A stretch of DNA of 45,165 bases, from assembly GCA_045107005.1 (NCBI GenBank), contig JBGCFP010000086.1, forward strand, positions 1 to 45,165, written 5' to 3'. Every line of letters begins with the position of its first letter. Position 1 is the stretch's first letter. The position numbers and the translations under genes were made by a program. The stretch comes from JBCCMA01 sp045107005 (GTDB lineage Bacteria > Pseudomonadota > Gammaproteobacteria > Steroidobacterales > JBCCMA01). Under the pieces are notes generated by a model that worked only from the letters and a program-made list of their open reading frames with translations, was not told where the DNA came from and did not search any database. Positions 22,955 through 31,121 of the stretch are shown in pieces.

Positions 22955-25690
22955 CTAAAAGCTCCCCACGGCCGCCGCGGCGATAGCGAGGTTGTAAATA
23001 ATCTGAGTGGCGCTGGACCACAACACGAGGGGCGCAACCCGGTCCGTCTTCAACGGCACCACAATCGTATCGCCTGCCTCAATGTCGTTGCCTTGCGATC
23101 GGGAATAAAAACGGGACCGGCTGCTCACCACTACTTCGCCGCTGGCGCGCACAATGTAAATGCGGCGACGATCGGCCTTGGCCGTAATACCCCCACTGCG
23201 AACAATGTAATCGTCACGCACCAAACCATCTTTCCAAAGGTGAGAGGTCGCGTACTGGACCTCGCCAACCACCGTAATTTCCTGCGACTTTTTGGGAACG
23301 AACAGTGAGTCCCCGTCACGCACCAGAACGTCCGCGTTGCGATCGCCAGACAATATGGCGCTCATATCGATAACCAACCGACCGGTGGGATCTGTCGCTC
23401 GAATCTGCCGCAGCAGAGACTGCCCAATACCGATCGCATCCGATTGCCCTGAATTCGACAATGCCATCGACGCCAGATCGCTCTCTATGCGCGCAGCCAG
23501 CTCATCCAGTTGTTCACGCTCGCGCTCACGCAGCGACTCTCGAATGAGAATGGTGCCTTCGGGAAATGCCGTGTCAGACAAGCCACCCGCACGGCGCAGA
23601 ACTGATGCCAGCGTTTCTCCTCGTCGAACCGAATAGCGACCCGGGAACAAGATTTCCCCACGCAGCTCGAGGAAATTGTCTTCCCCCCAATTCGAAATAC
23701 CCTTGACGCTAAGGTGGTCAAATCGCTGCAGCAATTCGCCAGCGGAGCCTGTCCCCGGGGATAAGTCGAGCAACGAAATATCCAGGAGATCTGACACGCG
23801 TTCGCCGCCGCTATCGTTGCCGTACCGACGCAATTCTGCTGAGTCGCGGTAGGCAGACTCAGTCAGCCCGCCGCCAGCCCGAATCAAATCGATCACGGTC
23901 ATGCCAGCTTCAAGTGGATACGTGCCGGGCCGCTTCACTTGGCCATCCACACTGACGACTGCCGTTGGCGCAGACGCTTGCGCCTGCAGCCGAAGCGTTT
24001 CGAGTATTGGCTGAAGGTAGACGTCGCGTTCTTCAGTCATCGAGAAAACGGTGATCTGATCGCGTGCCTGCAACTCCGGATCGGCGGCGCGCGCTGATCG
24101 AGCCCAAATGCCACCAAGGTCAGCAGAGAGAACCTCAATCGGACCGTTCGGTACGCGCTGGCGCTGGATCAAAACGTATCCGAGATCCGCCTGAGACTTC
24201 ACGTCGCGTGGCGATGACAGCAACTGCGAAAGCCGCATGCCGGGCGACCACGGTTCCACGCCCGGCCGGTAAACATGGCCCTGCAAGGTGACAGCTTGAT
24301 CAAGTTGATTGGATTGCCTGACCAACGTCAACCGGTCTCCGGATGCCAATGCAAATCCAGCATCCGCCGATCGATCCAAATCCACTTCGTAAACGTTCAA
24401 CCCATCTTCGGCGGACTGTCGCTCAACGCGCACGTCGGAGCGCAACGCGCCCGGCAGCGCGCCGCCCGCCATTTTGACGGCTTCAGCGACGCTGAGGCTC
24501 TTGATGAATTCGTACTTCGCGGGCCGCTGAACTTCGCCGGCAATCGACACGCGCGACCCCACCGGCGGCACAAACAGAACGTCACCGTCCGCAACGCGGC
24601 GATCGCGCGCGGCGTCGCCATGAAGAAGAAGTCGATAAAGGTCGAAAGTATTGATCACTCGGCCATCGCGCTTTTGTTGTATGCGTCGCAGGGAGCCAGA
24701 CTCGGCCACGCCGCCACCGAGCGCCAGCACGTTGCTTATCGTCGCAAACGCGTTGACCTGATAGGCACCTGGTGCCACAACGTCCCCAACCAGAAAAACC
24801 CGCACGGAGCGCAACTGGCCAAGCGTGACGCTCACTTCCGAACCGATAAGTTGCTGACTGACACGCAGCCGAATTTCTTCACGCAGACCATCAAACGACA
24901 AGCCTGCCGCCTGCAGCGGACCGAGCTGGGGAAGGCTCAGCATGCCGTCGCGATCAACCTCAAGCGCATATTGCGCCGCTGCGGCGCCGTAGAACTGGAT
25001 CCGGACCATGTCGCCCGGCCCAATCTTGTAATCGCTTGGAACGGGCACCGAGTCGCCAACCCCAAAACGACGCGGATCATCCGAGAACACGTTGTAACCG
25101 AAAGGCTCCAGCGTCGGGCCCTCGGGATCGTCAATCGGCAGTATGTGGAACTCGAGATCGAACTGGGAGAACGCAGGTTCCGCCTGCATCCGAACTTGGG
25201 CCTGCTGCTGACTCAAGCCACCAAGCGCAATTTTTGGCAACTCCGGCAGTGTCAACTGGCCGCCACTATCGAGTCGGTACGGGTTGCCACTATTGATGCG
25301 CTCCTTGAGCGAGCGCGTTTTGCGATCGAGCCGGACGTTTTCTCTCGGACTGAGAATCAAAATGATGGTGTCGGTGACGTCCAGCGTATCGATCAGGGAC
25401 TCGCCCTCTTCAATGACGGAACTGGTCGGGATCTCTATCTCGGCGGCTCGGTCAGTCCGATTCGTTGGGGCGGGTACGCTCCGCGCGTTGGTGAATCCCA
25501 TCTGGCGCAATACCGCTTCTTTCTGGGCCGGCGTCATGGCACTCAGCGCGCGCTGCTGCTCCGACGTCAGCTGCGGCAAGCCTTGGGCCAGCGTCGCAGG
25601 AGTGCTCACCAGGAAAACGGCGAGCAGAGCCAGCATGGCGCGTTGGCGCCAATGGCGGCCGTTAAACAACAAAGACTTAATCATAGGCAT
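22955..25690 (-). CDS. Large SLBB-rich outer-membrane polysaccharide export protein (OPX/Wza family)
   Basis: About 911 residues from the ATG at 25690, more than twice the size of E. coli Wza (379). A signal peptide ends at about residue 36. A first beta part resembling the export domain (NPYRLDSGGQLTLPELP) precedes the true poly-export motif DYKIGPGDMVRIQFYG (about 220-235), then at least five SLBB-type units, for example VFLVGDVVAPGAYQV, VSIAGEVQRPAKY, VTLQGHVYRPG, VSVDGQVKRPGTYPL and LELRGEILFPGRYSV. A hydrophobic C-terminal stretch follows. It would form the periplasm-spanning and outer-membrane exit for the polymer. In-frame ATGs at 25738 and 25684 are alternatives. It follows wzi by about 80 bases in the gltX-wzi unit. 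Confidence 0.92.
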   Translation of the reverse strand: MPMIKSLLFNGRHWRQRAMLALLAVFLVSTPATLAQGLPQLTSEQQRALSAMTPAQKEAVLRQMGFTNARSVPAPTNRTDRAAEIEIPTSSVIEEGESLIDTLDVTDTIILILSPRENVRLDRKTRSLKERINSGNPYRLDSGGQLTLPELPKIALGGLSQQQAQVRMQAEPAFSQFDLEFHILPIDDPEGPTLEPFGYNVFSDDPRRFGVGDSVPVPSDYKIGPGDMVRIQFYGAAAAQYALEVDRDGMLSLPQLGPLQAAGLSFDGLREEIRLRVSQQLIGSEVSVTLGQLRSVRVFLVGDVVAPGAYQVNAFATISNVLALGGGVAESGSLRRIQQKRDGRVINTFDLYRLLLHGDAARDRRVADGDVLFVPPVGSRVSIAGEVQRPAKYEFIKSLSVAEAVKMAGGALPGALRSDVRVERQSAEDGLNVYEVDLDRSADAGFALASGDRLTLVRQSNQLDQAVTLQGHVYRPGVEPWSPGMRLSQLLSSPRDVKSQADLGYVLIQRQRVPNGPIEVLSADLGGIWARSARAADPELQARDQITVFSMTEERDVYLQPILETLRLQAQASAPTAVVSVDGQVKRPGTYPLEAGMTVIDLIRAGGGLTESAYRDSAELRRYGNDSGGERVSDLLDISLLDLSPGTGSAGELLQRFDHLSVKGISNWGEDNFLELRGEILFPGRYSVRRGETLASVLRRAGGLSDTAFPEGTILIRESLREREREQLDELAARIESDLASMALSNSGQSDAIGIGQSLLRQIRATDPTGRLVIDMSAILSGDRNADVLVRDGDSLFVPKKSQEITVVGEVQYATSHLWKDGLVRDDYIVRSGGITAKADRRRIYIVRASGEVVVSSRSRFYSRSQGNDIEAGDTIVVPLKTDRVAPLVLWSSATQIIYNLAIAAAAVGSF

Positions 25691-25769
25691 CAGGACACAT
25701 CTCAAACTTGAGGTATTGTACGTGAGCAATCGGCTCATGGGAGATTGAAAAATCCGGTTTTTCAATGCG

Positions 25770-27290
25770 CTAGTATCGGTTTTTCCACTCTACGAAGCCG
25801 CGAACGTCATTGCCGTCCAGTCCGCCTACCTGACCGCTGGCCGCATCAATGCCGACACCGACGGTGACAATGCCACCAAACCAATCGCGTTCGTGCGACA
25901 GTTCAACGTTGATCAAGTCTGACGGCACCGGGCTCAACGCATTGCCAAGGTCCGGCGATCCTCCACGATTTAGCTCACTGTAGCGTACGCTGGCGGAATA
26001 CCGAGCGTCGTTACGCGTGCGCAGCGAAGCGCCGACGGCTACCTGACGCGCATCGTTGTCCGTCGAGTGGCCAATAGGTCGATCTCGATAGCGATAGCCA
26101 TTTGGGAACAGCGAATTATTGTAGGCGCAGTTGAACAGTTTGCTCGACTCGTAAAACTGGCAAGTGGTGTCTGAAAATTCTACATGGGCATCCAGACGAG
26201 CGCCGTTTTGACCTACTGGCGTCGATGTCGACAAACCGAGTTGTCCTAGATAACGACTGGGGAAGCCGCCGGCCTCGTCTTCCCCGATCAACTGCCCGTA
26301 AAATACGATTGGCTGCTCACCGCCAAATACACGCCAGCGCCAGTCAAACCCGGCGAGCTGATTACCGGGTTCATTCGCTCTGTCGACCCCGTCTCCGACG
26401 TTATCGCGCCCGATGAGCAAATCGAAAAAACTGTCAAAACTCTCGTCTCTACCCTCGCCGCCCCATTGGGCCGTGCGTACGAGACCAAGCTCGAGCGACG
26501 ACAAGGGTTTGATCGCTACCCTGCCTCCGACCAGATACGGTTTGGGTACTCCCCGATTCGATTCCATTTGACCGATAAAGAAGCTCCCGGTCCACGGACC
26601 AAGCCAGCGCAGCCAACGCGACTCGAAAGGATCAGAAAAATTTCGCTTGATCGCGAACGCTGGTACCGGGCGCGCGTTGGTCGATAAGGCCAAAGCCCCG
26701 TCATAGCCCGGTCCCCACCAGCGTTCCTGTGCACCCAGAGTGAAGGTTGTGTTGCCCCATACTAATGATACGTAGGAGCCATCAAACCGATACTCGCGAT
26801 TGTCACGTGCATTAAACGCGTAGGTGAACTCCACTCTCGCGGAGACACTTTCCCAAGTGTGCGCGACGGCAAGGTTGAGCTGGCCGTTTTCACGAGGACT
26901 GTCTTCGAACAGGCGCAAGCGACGTGGACTTTCTGCCGCGGATACGCCGTACTCCAGCTGTGGCAATCCGTTGAATGTCTCCGCGCGCGCGCGCGTCCGG
27001 ACACGCTCCAGCGCATGGGTAACCGACAACGACATAGACTCTTTGAGTTCGACTTGCTGGACGGAGCGAAAGATGTCGCCCCAACTCATTGGCCACGACG
27101 TGACGGGCAAGTTGATCAGCCCCGTGTCAGCGAGCAGTTCAATGTCCTGGCGTAACGACAAGTCACCGGGCGTCGCCCACGGCTCCGCCTCGGCAGCGGT
27201 CGGGTTCGCGAGCAACATGCCGGCAGCAACGGTCGCGGCGAAAGCGCGACCATAACCGGCAAATCGGGACTGCACAGCGGCAATTTTCAT
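25770..27290 (-). CDS. wzi: Capsule assembly outer-membrane protein (Wzi family)
   Basis: 506 residues. A signal peptide ends near AAEAEPW (residue 36). The rest has the alternating pattern of an outer-membrane beta-barrel, including QERWWGPGYDGALALSTNA, a segment typical of Wzi, and an aromatic end (VEWKNRY) fit for BAM insertion. Wzi binds exported polysaccharide at the cell surface. The ATG at 27290 lies only 4 bases after the gltX stop codon. No strong ribosome binding site is seen, which fits coupled translation. The partner OPX gene follows. Confidence 0.9.
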   Translation of the reverse strand: MKIAAVQSRFAGYGRAFAATVAAGMLLANPTAAEAEPWATPGDLSLRQDIELLADTGLINLPVTSWPMSWGDIFRSVQQVELKESMSLSVTHALERVRTRARAETFNGLPQLEYGVSAAESPRRLRLFEDSPRENGQLNLAVAHTWESVSARVEFTYAFNARDNREYRFDGSYVSLVWGNTTFTLGAQERWWGPGYDGALALSTNARPVPAFAIKRNFSDPFESRWLRWLGPWTGSFFIGQMESNRGVPKPYLVGGRVAIKPLSSLELGLVRTAQWGGEGRDESFDSFFDLLIGRDNVGDGVDRANEPGNQLAGFDWRWRVFGGEQPIVFYGQLIGEDEAGGFPSRYLGQLGLSTSTPVGQNGARLDAHVEFSDTTCQFYESSKLFNCAYNNSLFPNGYRYRDRPIGHSTDNDARQVAVGASLRTRNDARYSASVRYSELNRGGSPDLGNALSPVPSDLINVELSHERDWFGGIVTVGVGIDAASGQVGGLDGNDVRGFVEWKNRY

Positions 27291-27294
27291 TTGA

Positions 27295-28707
27295 TTAAGT
27301 TGTTGACTGCGCGGCAATCCAGTCAATCGCGCGACTGATACGCTGCAGCGTGCGATCGCGACCGAGCACGACCAGCGTTGCGCCGACGGAAGGAGACACG
27401 CTATTGCCCGTTGCCGCCACTCGCAGCGGCTGGGCCACCGAACCCATTTTGACGTCATGCTTTGCCATGCACGCAGCAACACACTGATCGATACCGGTTT
27501 CGTCCCAGCCCGTCAGGCTTGTCAATGATGCTCGCATTGTCTGCAAGATCGCCTGCGATCCCTCGCCGAGAAACTTTTTGCTCGCTTTGGGCACGTACTC
27601 GGTGAGGTCCTGAAACAACCAAACCGCTGATGCGGCCAGATCCACCAAAGTACTGGCGCGCTCGGCGTAGAGCTCAACGACAGACGACAACGCCGGACCG
27701 TTGTTCGGGTCGACACCAAGCGCCTGTAAGTGTTCTGCCAGTGCCGCACCGCTTGCGGCCGAATCCGATTCGCGCAGGTAGTGCTGGTTAAGCCAGGTTA
27801 ATTTCTCAGGGTCAAAGGCAGACGCACTCTTATTAACATCGGTGATGTCGAATAATCCCACCATATCGTCCAGGGAAAACACTTCCTGATCACCGTGCGA
27901 CCACCCCAGTCGCACCAGGTAATTGAGCAACGCCTCGGGCAAAAAACCCTGCTTGCGATACTCGAGCACGCTGACCGCGCTGTGGCGCTTCGACAATTTG
28001 GCGCCGTCCTTGCCTAGAATCATGGGCACATGTGCGTACTTTGGCGGCTCGAAATCCAGCGCGCGCATAATGTTGATTTGCTTTGGCGTATTGTTGAGGT
28101 GATCGTCGCCGCGAATGACGTGACTAATTTTCATATCCACATCGTCGACCACGACGGTCAAATTGTACGTCGGGGTGCCGTCTGAACGCGCGATGATCAA
28201 ATCATCCATCTCTTCGTTTTGCACGACGATGCGCCCCATCACGGAGTCGTCAAAGGCCGTCGCCCCCGTCAGCGGGCTTTTGAACCGAACGACCGGATCG
28301 ATGCCCTCTCGCGGTTGCGTATCGGCGGCGCGACATCGCCGATCGTAGCGCGTGTTTTCTTTCCGCGCTTTTTGCGCTTCCCGGCGCTCCTTCAGCTCTT
28401 CGGGCGTGCAGTAGCAGTGGTACGCATGACCCGACTCCAGCAATCTCGTGATCGCCTGATGGTAACGATCGAAACGCTGACTCTGATAGAACGGACCCTC
28501 GTCTTCCTTCAGACCGACCCACTGCATTCCTTCGAGAATGACCTGCACAGCCTCATCCGTTGATCGAGCGCGGTCCGTATCCTCAATGCGCAACACAAAC
28601 TCGCCGGCATGGCGTTTTGCATACAGATAGGAAAACAGAGCCGTTCGAACGCCGCCGATGTGCAAATCGCCCGTTGGGCTCGGGGCGAAGCGGGTACGTG
28701 TGGTCAT
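27295..28707 (-). CDS. gltX: Glutamyl-tRNA synthetase
   Basis: 470 residues, the usual length. RFAPSPTGDLHIGG carries the HIGH-type motif, and GKDGAKLSKRH carries the KMSKS-type motif. CYCTPEELKERR and YDRRCR supply the zinc-binding cysteines. It charges tRNA-Glu, one gene for which is present in the window at 1.1 kb. The ATG at 28707 is chosen because MTTRTRFAPSPTG is the normal start. The gene leads directly into wzi and the OPX gene, an unusual arrangement that ties capsule export genes to an essential housekeeping gene. Confidence 0.97.
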   Translation of the reverse strand: MTTRTRFAPSPTGDLHIGGVRTALFSYLYAKRHAGEFVLRIEDTDRARSTDEAVQVILEGMQWVGLKEDEGPFYQSQRFDRYHQAITRLLESGHAYHCYCTPEELKERREAQKARKENTRYDRRCRAADTQPREGIDPVVRFKSPLTGATAFDDSVMGRIVVQNEEMDDLIIARSDGTPTYNLTVVVDDVDMKISHVIRGDDHLNNTPKQINIMRALDFEPPKYAHVPMILGKDGAKLSKRHSAVSVLEYRKQGFLPEALLNYLVRLGWSHGDQEVFSLDDMVGLFDITDVNKSASAFDPEKLTWLNQHYLRESDSAASGAALAEHLQALGVDPNNGPALSSVVELYAERASTLVDLAASAVWLFQDLTEYVPKASKKFLGEGSQAILQTMRASLTSLTGWDETGIDQCVAACMAKHDVKMGSVAQPLRVAATGNSVSPSVGATLVVLGRDRTLQRISRAIDWIAAQSTT

Positions 28708-28736
28708 AGAAGACTGGCCGTGGCTGAAAACTCCGT

Positions 28737-28742
28737 ATTGTA
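28737..28742 (-). promoter_or_regulatory. Extended -10 promoter of gltX
   Basis: TACAAT on the minus strand (five of six) is preceded by TGC, giving an extended -10 (TGnTACAAT), about 30 bases before the gltX start. The -35 region is a poor match. It would also serve wzi and the OPX gene. Confidence 0.5.
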
Positions 28743-28773
28743 GCAAAGCACCGGCTGTGTGGCGCTTGGAACA

Positions 28774-28803
28774 TTGACCCGGCGCGGCGTAACGCCGTAC
28801 TAT
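28774..28803 (+). promoter_or_regulatory. Promoter of tRNA-Val
   Basis: TTGACC (five of six) with an 18-base spacer and TACTAT (four of six), followed by a GC-containing stretch before the tRNA at 28817. Confidence 0.5.
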
Positions 28804-28816
28804 TCGGTCCGTGGAA

Positions 28817-28892
28817 TGGGCGATTAGCTCAGCGGGAGAGCACTGCCTTCACACGGCAGGGGTCGCTGGTTCAATCCCAGCATCGCCCACCA
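28817..28892 (+). tRNA. tRNA-Val (CAC)
   Basis: A 76-base cloverleaf with acceptor GGGCGAT/ATCGCCC, anticodon stem CTGCC/GGCAG with loop TTCACAC (anticodon CAC), T arm GCTGG/CCAGC and an encoded CCA. CAC-reading tRNA-Val is an accessory isoacceptor found in some proteobacteria. It stands alone. Confidence 0.95.
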
Positions 28893-29022
28893 TTCAAATC
28901 AACCAGTTACGATCAAACGTGAGATAAAGTGCGCGGACCGAGCGACGCTTCACGGAGGGCAGCTGGTAGCGCCAGCCGCGCTCCGCCATCAATTCATCAA
29001 TTCACTCCCGGAGTTCAGAACG

Positions 29023-29034
29023 CTGTCGCGACAG
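29023..29034. repeat. Perfect 12-base palindrome
   Basis: CTGTCGCGACAG is its own reverse complement. It lies about 150 bases upstream of the putative promoter of the small secreted protein. It could be an operator half-site pair or chance; it does not fit the longer LexA box (CTGT-N8-ACAG). Confidence 0.3.
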
Positions 29035-29173
29035 TCCGCGTGCGCCGTGTTTTCAAGCTTATTTATGCCGATCCAGTCGAAGACCTTCTGGATCCCTGCT
29101 CGGGAAAATCCGCCATACTTAGAGGAGATGATCGACAGGTGATTGGACACGGTTTAACCCAAGATCCGGGAAG

Positions 29174-29203
29174 TTGGCTCTGCCTGCAGCCTCGAACTAC
29201 ACT
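29174..29203 (+). promoter_or_regulatory. Putative promoter of the small secreted protein
   Basis: TTGGCT (four of six), an 18-base spacer and TACACT (four of six), ending 39 bases before the start codon. The match is modest. Confidence 0.33.
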
Positions 29204-29242
29204 ATGGGTGAATACCGCAAGACGATCACAAAGGATCACGAA

Positions 29243-29551
29243 ATGAAAAAAACCAAAACACTTATCGCCACCATCGTTTTCCTGGGTATTAGCGCTTCGG
29301 TTTCCGCGGCTCAAATATGGAGCCAAACGCTCGAACTGCGCCTGGTAATGCGCGAAGGCGCCGCCTGGGTCAGTTCGCCGCAGTTACCTGCAAACTGTTC
29401 GCCATTGCGCGCTGAAATTGCTATGACGGGTACAGAGTATGATCGTGCACTCTTTGATTACGCTTTGGCCATGCTCGAACAGAATCGAAGGATTCAAGTT
29501 CTTGTGGACGACGCCGTATCCGAATGTGTTGTGCTGGGATTGCGTTACTGA
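29243..29551 (+). CDS. Small secreted protein of unknown function
   Basis: 102 residues. A clear signal peptide (MKKTKTLIATIVFLGISASVSAA) leaves a mature part of about 79 residues with two cysteines, which may form a disulfide in the periplasm. AAGGA lies about 9 bases before the ATG. The segment YDRALFDYALAMLEQNRRIQVLVDDAVSECVVLGL recalls a widespread group of small periplasmic proteins with no assigned function. It sits between tRNA-Val and the arylsulfotransferase-family gene, 83 bases upstream of it on the same strand. No function is proposed. Confidence 0.82.
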   Translation: MKKTKTLIATIVFLGISASVSAAQIWSQTLELRLVMREGAAWVSSPQLPANCSPLRAEIAMTGTEYDRALFDYALAMLEQNRRIQVLVDDAVSECVVLGLRY

Positions 29552-29634
29552 CCGTCGCACAGCGACAGACCTGATTCCTGTCGGTCTGTCACGATGACCG
29601 ACGCTACGATCTGCCAGTATTGAGATTGCCAACG

Positions 29635-31095
29635 ATGCCGAAACCGCCTTTATCACCCCGATCGCCAATGGTCGACAAAAGTCCACGCGTGTTTTTGTTC
29701 TTGCTGATGGCCCTCGCACAAACTGGCTGCGATCAAACGGATTTTGAGCCGGACGTGCCCTTAGTGCTTGATCAACTTACCGTAAGTGGCACCAAAACTT
29801 CGCTCAATCCGACGTTTGATCCCGATATCACTCGATACTCAGTCATCGCAAGTGACGACGCACAGGCCCTTGGCGTTACGGCGTCGGCCAATGAGGCCCT
29901 GACCATTTCGATCGACGGATCAATTGTTGTCAGCGATACCCCGTTCTTGATGTCATCCGTCGCTCCAGGTGATTCCATCACGGTCACGATAGATGGACGC
30001 GTCCAGTCTGCGTCCTATGAAATTGTTTATTTGCCCGCCGATTTCCCAGAGCTGAAAGTGACGGTGCTGGAACAAGGGGCGTCAACGGACCCGCTGTACG
30101 TCAATATGAACGGCCCGACGACGAACTACATCGCCGTCCTGGACAATCACGGTGTTCCTACTTTCTATCGCGGCGATCAAGAGCGCATGGTCGATTTCAA
30201 GTGGCATCCTGCGACGGGCGAGCGTTCCTACGCTCAATTGACCGGTGAGTTTAATGAATGGGGCCGGCGAGACGCGGAGCATGTCGTGCTGGACGCGAAC
30301 TTCGAGGAAATCGAACGCTTCACCACCGTAGACCTGACCCATACCGATTTGCATGACCTGCAGATTCTCGACAACAACGAGCTGGTCATGGTGTCGTACG
30401 ATGGGAGCTTGCGCGATATGACCGCGTTTGGACTGAGCGGTCAGGAAGTCATCGAAGACTCGGTTATTCAAATTGTTGATCGACTGAGCAAACAAGTCCT
30501 GTTCGAATGGAACAGTTGGGGCCTGGTGCCGTTCGAAGATCAAACCTACCCGGAAGTGGACGGTGAATACGCACACATCAATTCGATCATCGAAGATACC
30601 GATGGAAACCTCATTGGCTCCTTCCGCGGCACCAGCCAAGTGGTCAAAATCTCGCGACCAGGTGGTCAGGTCATGTGGAAATTTGGGGGCCGCACGAACC
30701 AGTTCGAGTTCATCAACGACCCGTACAGCCACCTGTGCGGCCAACACACCGCCTCGCGGCTGGCCAATGGCAATATTCTTATCTTTGACAACGGCGAATA
30801 CTGCTGGCCAATTCGACCTGAGCGCGGCCAAAAAACGCGGGTTGTCGAATACGCGATAGATGAACAGGCCATGACAGCCGAGCTGGTCTGGAGCTACGAG
30901 CCAGACGGTATCTACAGCCGCTTCGCAGGCTCAGCGCAGCGCCAGCCTAACGGCAATACGTTAATGGGCTGGGGCGGCATCAATGATGTGCTCGCCACCG
31001 AAGTGACGATGAATGGCAACACGGTTTTTGAGTTGACGGCCTTTCACGGCGATACGACCGTAGTTGGCTATCGGGCACTGCGGTTCCCCGAGTAA
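29635..31095 (+). CDS. Arylsulfotransferase-family (ASST-like) lipoprotein
   Basis: About 486 residues. A lipoprotein signal ends at the lipobox LAQTGC (Cys32 from this start). Next comes a cadherin-like beta-sandwich (LDQLTVSGTKTSLNPTFDPDITRYSV, about 44-125), then an arylsulfotransferase-type propeller domain. It has the family's spaced histidines: THTDLHDLQIL, YAHINSI and CGQHTASRLANGNILIFDNG. Bacterial ASST enzymes move sulfate between phenolic compounds through a histidine without PAPS. The real acceptor here is unknown; a surface sugar is possible given the neighbours but unproven. A second in-frame ATG at 29668 gives a more usual lipoprotein signal length; neither start has a strong ribosome binding site. 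It converges with manB. Confidence 0.82.
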   Translation: MPKPPLSPRSPMVDKSPRVFLFLLMALAQTGCDQTDFEPDVPLVLDQLTVSGTKTSLNPTFDPDITRYSVIASDDAQALGVTASANEALTISIDGSIVVSDTPFLMSSVAPGDSITVTIDGRVQSASYEIVYLPADFPELKVTVLEQGASTDPLYVNMNGPTTNYIAVLDNHGVPTFYRGDQERMVDFKWHPATGERSYAQLTGEFNEWGRRDAEHVVLDANFEEIERFTTVDLTHTDLHDLQILDNNELVMVSYDGSLRDMTAFGLSGQEVIEDSVIQIVDRLSKQVLFEWNSWGLVPFEDQTYPEVDGEYAHINSIIEDTDGNLIGSFRGTSQVVKISRPGGQVMWKFGGRTNQFEFINDPYSHLCGQHTASRLANGNILIFDNGEYCWPIRPERGQKTRVVEYAIDEQAMTAELVWSYEPDGIYSRFAGSAQRQPNGNTLMGWGGINDVLATEVTMNGNTVFELTAFHGDTTVVGYRALRFPE

Positions 31096-31121
31096 ACCCG
31101 GTTTTATTTTGCGCAGTTTAC

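Larger units (their letters stand above)
28893..29242 (+). other. Gene-free region after tRNA-Val with short palindromes
   Basis: About 350 bases without a convincing gene. A frame at 28929-29246 exists but lacks any domain or start signal. Structures seen: GCTGG-TAGCG-CCAGC (28962-28976), a tandem ATCAATTC, and the perfect palindrome CTGTCGCGACAG (29023-29034). The right end carries the putative promoter of the small secreted protein. Confidence 0.5.

Noticed and set aside
24275..25711. 478-codon plus-strand frame opposite the OPX gene
   Set aside because: Antisense to a protein with clear SLBB and export motifs; the residue mix is rich in Arg, His and Gln, typical of shadow frames.
26989..27000. 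Alternating CG run inside wzi as a possible phase-variable tract
   Set aside because: The run is short, imperfect and within an intact coding frame; no sign of slippage control.
29023..29034. LexA (SOS) box at CTGTCGCGACAG
   Set aside because: The spacing between CTGT and ACAG is 4 bases, not the 8 of the gammaproteobacterial LexA box.
28929..29246. 105-codon plus-strand frame after tRNA-Val
   Set aside because: It runs through palindromes and into the start of the small secreted protein in another frame, with no domain or start signal.
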